This document shows, one piece after another, positions 23,301-23,938 of a DNA stretch of 23,938 nt; the first letter of the stretch is position 1, and each line of letters starts with the position of its first letter. A program made the translations under genes and the position numbers. The DNA is taken from assembly GCA_001579985.1 (NCBI GenBank), contig LRSR01014248.1, positions 1 to 23,938 on the forward strand, written 5' to 3'. This DNA comes from Hypsibius dujardini. Taxonomy: Eukaryota; Tardigrada; Eutardigrada; Parachela; Hypsibiidae. Under the pieces are notes generated by a model. That model searched no databases. It had not been told where the DNA came from and saw only the letters and a program-made list of their open reading frames with translations.

Positions 23301-23860
23301 GTTTGATCCACCCCGGATCTTATCTGTTCGTTACCGTTTGCTATTGTTTACCTATGATCAATCAATTAACTGATCCCATGTGTACGTTAAGAAATTTTGC
23401 TTAATCAATCAATCAATTGCTGTCAATTTGCTCTTAAATTTCAAGCAATCACGACACAATGAATCCGATTGAACAGTCACCGATGACTGGAGGGGGTGGG
23501 GTTTAACTGTCCCTTGAGATCGGGAGATTACGGTACTGCGTTGTAAATAGGGATGAAATTAAAATTTTGAGCATGTGAGGAAAAGCCCTAGAAAATACAA
23601 CAATTCCTAAAAAACATACAATTGCACAGGTGTTGGAATTTCAACCCCTTCGACTGCTGAACCCGCTTCCGGCGTTCCCACCGACTACCAACGCGCTCTT
23701 TTCCCTCCCCTCCTCATCCTCGTCGCACACACAAAACAGCAACGACCTGACCATCCCGCTGAGGCTTATGCCTCCCCGTATCATCTCCCCTACATCACCT
23801 CCAAATCCTCCTCCTCAACCTTCATTACAGTTGTCTGTCTTACTCGATCACCAACAGCAA

Positions 23861-23904
<44 letters not shown>

Positions 23905-23938
23905 TCAACAACAACAGCAACAGCAGCAGCATCAACAC
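20378..23938 (+). CDS. Secreted GH18 chitinase or chitinase-like protein (3' end beyond the window)
   Basis: Hydrolyses beta-1,4 bonds in chitin if active; secreted. Exons with closing phases: 20378-20441, 20509-20555, 20629-20690, 20940-21025, 21116-21372, 21440-21564, 21800-21923, 22004-22189, 22486-22608 and 22706-22822 (397 codons), then 23630 to the window end. Residues 1-21 are a signal peptide ([21 protein letters not shown]). The GH18 fold follows: [27 protein letters not shown], strand-3 KITLSVGGW, the active-site motif [12 protein letters not shown] (Asp145, Asp148, Asn150, Glu152), [10 protein letters not shown] (222-231), GVPLYGRSF and [13 protein letters not shown]. The proton donor Glu152 is kept, but the usual DxxDxDxE motif has Asn at its third Asp. 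The last visible exon continues in phase as a Pro/Ser-rich stretch then glutamine-rich repeats, still open at the edge; a chitin-binding domain may lie further on. CAGA repeats fill intron 20691-20939. Confidence 0.93.
20768..20900 (+). repeat. CAGA/CAGG microsatellite in a chitinase intron
   Basis: A mixed CAGA, CAGG and CATA tract fills most of intron 20691-20939. Confidence 0.85.
22292..22349 (+). repeat. Perfect 29-bp tandem duplication in a chitinase intron
   Basis: Two identical AT-rich 29-bp units (22292-22320 and 22321-22349), followed by a degraded partial unit, in the intron between exons 22004-22189 and 22486-22608. Confidence 0.9.
23253..23535. mobile_element. 283-bp MITE-like element with 28-bp terminal inverted repeats
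   Basis: The left end (23253-23280, taccgtaatctcccgatct...) and right end (23508-23535) are inverted repeats matching at 27 of 28 positions. If the outer TA pairs are target duplications, the element reads TA|CCGTAATC...GATTACGG|TA, which fits Tc1/mariner-type non-autonomous elements. The interior has ATCAATCA words and no coding capacity. It sits in the intron before the last visible chitinase exon. Confidence 0.75.
23840..23938 (+). repeat. (CAACAG)n glutamine-rich repeat in the last chitinase exon
   Basis: CAA/CAG units with occasional CAT run to the window edge. In the phase fixed by upstream splicing they read as polyglutamine with histidines; two bases over they would read as Thr/Ala repeats. 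Confidence 0.85.

Overview
The window is genomic DNA from an animal. Every gene found is split by short spliceosomal introns (about 50 to 400 bp), splice phases close exactly across exons, and the families are animal ones: a C-terminal-RRM RNA-binding protein with polyQ/polyN, MARVEL four-helix proteins, a receptor-guanylate-cyclase-like receptor, animal-type spermidine synthase and a secreted GH18 chitinase. Compact introns and a chitinase suggest an invertebrate; I cannot name the phylum. (CAGA)n/(TCTG)n tetranucleotide arrays fill many introns and intergenic stretches.

Layout: (1) 286-471 minus, first two coding exons of an unrecognised gene leaving the window on the left. (2) 891-2526, intergenic, tetranucleotide repeats. 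(3) 2527-6778 minus, a 12-coding-exon gene for a 626-residue protein: long low-complexity N-terminus and one RRM at the C-terminus. A probable 5' noncoding exon ends at 6979. (4) 8521-10606 and 12503-14366 plus, two tandem MARVEL-domain paralogues (A and B), the first head-to-head with the RRM gene. (5) 15357-17515 minus, remains of a single-pass receptor with an ANF-receptor-type ectodomain, interrupted by stops and frameshifts and therefore called a pseudogene. (6) 17812-19344 minus, a complete six-exon spermidine synthase (294 aa). (7) 20378 to the right edge, plus, a secreted GH18 chitinase (ten exons, 397 codons, then a P/S-rich and glutamine-rich exon cut by the window end), head-to-head with spermidine synthase over about 1 kb.

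Mobile and repeat content: a 131-bp sequence in two copies differing at two positions (16161-16291 and 19985-20115), a 283-bp MITE-like element with 28-bp inverted repeats in the last chitinase intron, and many microsatellites. The genes do not form a shared pathway. The points most worth checking are the receptor pseudogene, the Asp-to-Asn change in the chitinase active-site motif, the reshuffled introns (including a GC-AG intron and an in-frame 69-bp intron) between the MARVEL paralogues, and the two dispersed elements.

All gene models were built by hand from splice signals, phase and family resemblance. No transcript data or database searches were available.
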